Shown one piece after another: positions 63,770 through 64,000 of a stretch of 64,000 nucleotides of DNA. Numbering within the stretch: the stretch's first letter is position 1; the number at the start of each line of letters is the position of its first letter. The notes under the pieces are model-generated. The model was given only the letters and a program-made list of their open reading frames with translations, did not search any database and was not told where the DNA came from. The translations under genes were made by a program, and so were the position numbers. Source of the DNA: Uliginosibacterium sp. 31-16 (GTDB lineage: Bacteria; Pseudomonadota; Gammaproteobacteria; Burkholderiales; Rhodocyclaceae); assembly GCF_030730865.1 (NCBI RefSeq), contig NZ_JAVALZ010000002.1, positions 186,001 to 250,000 of the forward strand, written 5' to 3'.

Positions 63770-64000
63770 GTGCCCTTGCCTCTGCCGAAACCCGACTGGT
63801 CCGCGCTGACCAGCAAACTCAAAGCCCTGCTGCAACGCCTGCGCCACCCGGGCTGGCGCGAAATCCTCGGTCTGCTGGCCGTGCCGCCCGCGCTGCTGCT
63901 GCTGTGGACGCTGCTGCTGATCCCCTTCACGCCGGGTATTTCGGATATCCGCAAGGCGCGCGACGAGTCGCCCACCCGGGTGCTCACGCTGGATGGCAAG
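63770..64000 (+). CDS. Penicillin-binding protein 1A, N-terminal part (runs off the window)
   Basis: The 77 visible residues comprise a short basic cytoplasmic tail (SALTSKLKALLQRLRHPGWRE in pieces), a membrane helix (about 30-48, LGLLAVPPALLLLWTLLL) and the segment TPGISDIRKARDESPTRVLTLDGK, here continuing past the edge, which matches the start of betaproteobacterial 1A-family PBPs just before their glycosyltransferase domain. These are bifunctional peptidoglycan synthases. The start could be GTG 63770 or TTG 63776; an ATG at 63762 is out of frame. No ribosome site is obvious. Confidence 0.75.
   Translation, partial: MPLPLPKPDWSALTSKLKALLQRLRHPGWREILGLLAVPPALLLLWTLLLIPFTPGISDIRKARDESPTRVLTLDGK

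Overview
This 64-kb window is GC-rich chromosomal DNA, almost certainly from a betaproteobacterium; Rhodocyclales is my best guess, by inference. The reasons are the tig-clpP-clpX-lon block, a pilZ-tatD pair, squalene synthesis by hpnC/hpnD/hpnE, a polyhydroxyalkanoate phasin, the yqjD-yqjE cluster, an ArcAB-free MacAB/NodT export operon and a betaproteobacterial-type PBP1A at the right edge. One tRNA (Leu, UAG) and no rRNA or CRISPR array were seen.

Layout. 1-1.1 kb is decayed: a frameshifted lipoprotein gene and a glycosyltransferase tail. 1.1-8.3 kb (minus strand) is tatD, pilZ and the protein-quality-control series tig, clpP, clpX, lon. 8.9-13.5 kb is a macA-macB-nodT exporter operon, followed by an opposed P-type ATPase. 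16.6-17.9 kb is cbpA-cbpM. 18.3-21.9 kb is the squalene operon hpnC-hpnD-hpnE with a foreign-looking DUF4145 gene inserted before hpnE. 22-25.3 kb holds a phasin gene and clpB, the latter behind a near-perfect sigma-32 promoter. 25.5-35.1 kb is a type II secretion-like machine that uses PilM/N/O/P-like assembly proteins and four pseudopilins, followed by a ROK regulator. 36.6-37.6 kb is the yqjD-yqjE-yqjK-like envelope/ribosome-associated cluster; 38-40.2 kb a TrhA/hemolysin-III protein and an AgcS symporter. 40.3-44.6 kb is a QseE-QseG-QseF (GlrK-GlrR) two-component operon followed by a bactofilin gene. 45-51.4 kb is a Fur-box-controlled FecI-FecR-TonB receptor iron locus with DUF3325, DUF3649 and PepSY proteins. 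51.7-53.4 kb is ettA. 53.8-57.8 kb holds two lipoproteins with long pure-serine linkers, one of them an apparent zinc metallopeptidase; a phospholipase-D-fold protein is convergent with it. 60.5-61.9 kb is a yjjJ/hipH-type gene enclosed by ~180-bp inverted repeats; 62.4-63.4 kb an orphan TRAP binding protein; the window ends inside a PBP1A gene.

The most interesting regulatory unit is at 43.7-44.0 kb: immediately after the sigma-54 activator gene qseF there are two exact TGTC-N10-GACA motifs (the known GlrR site), then a -24/-12 promoter, then the bactofilin gene. This predicts that the QseE/QseF system directly drives a cytoskeletal protein, a link I do not know to be described.

Three families of dispersed palindromic repeats fill the intergenic spaces. 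Family A, a ~75-125-bp composite made of an imperfect hairpin followed by its own inverted copy, occurs at 14 loci, nearly always just downstream of genes, and contributes stop codons or even a coding tail to several of them. Family B occurs three times near the right end; family C once.
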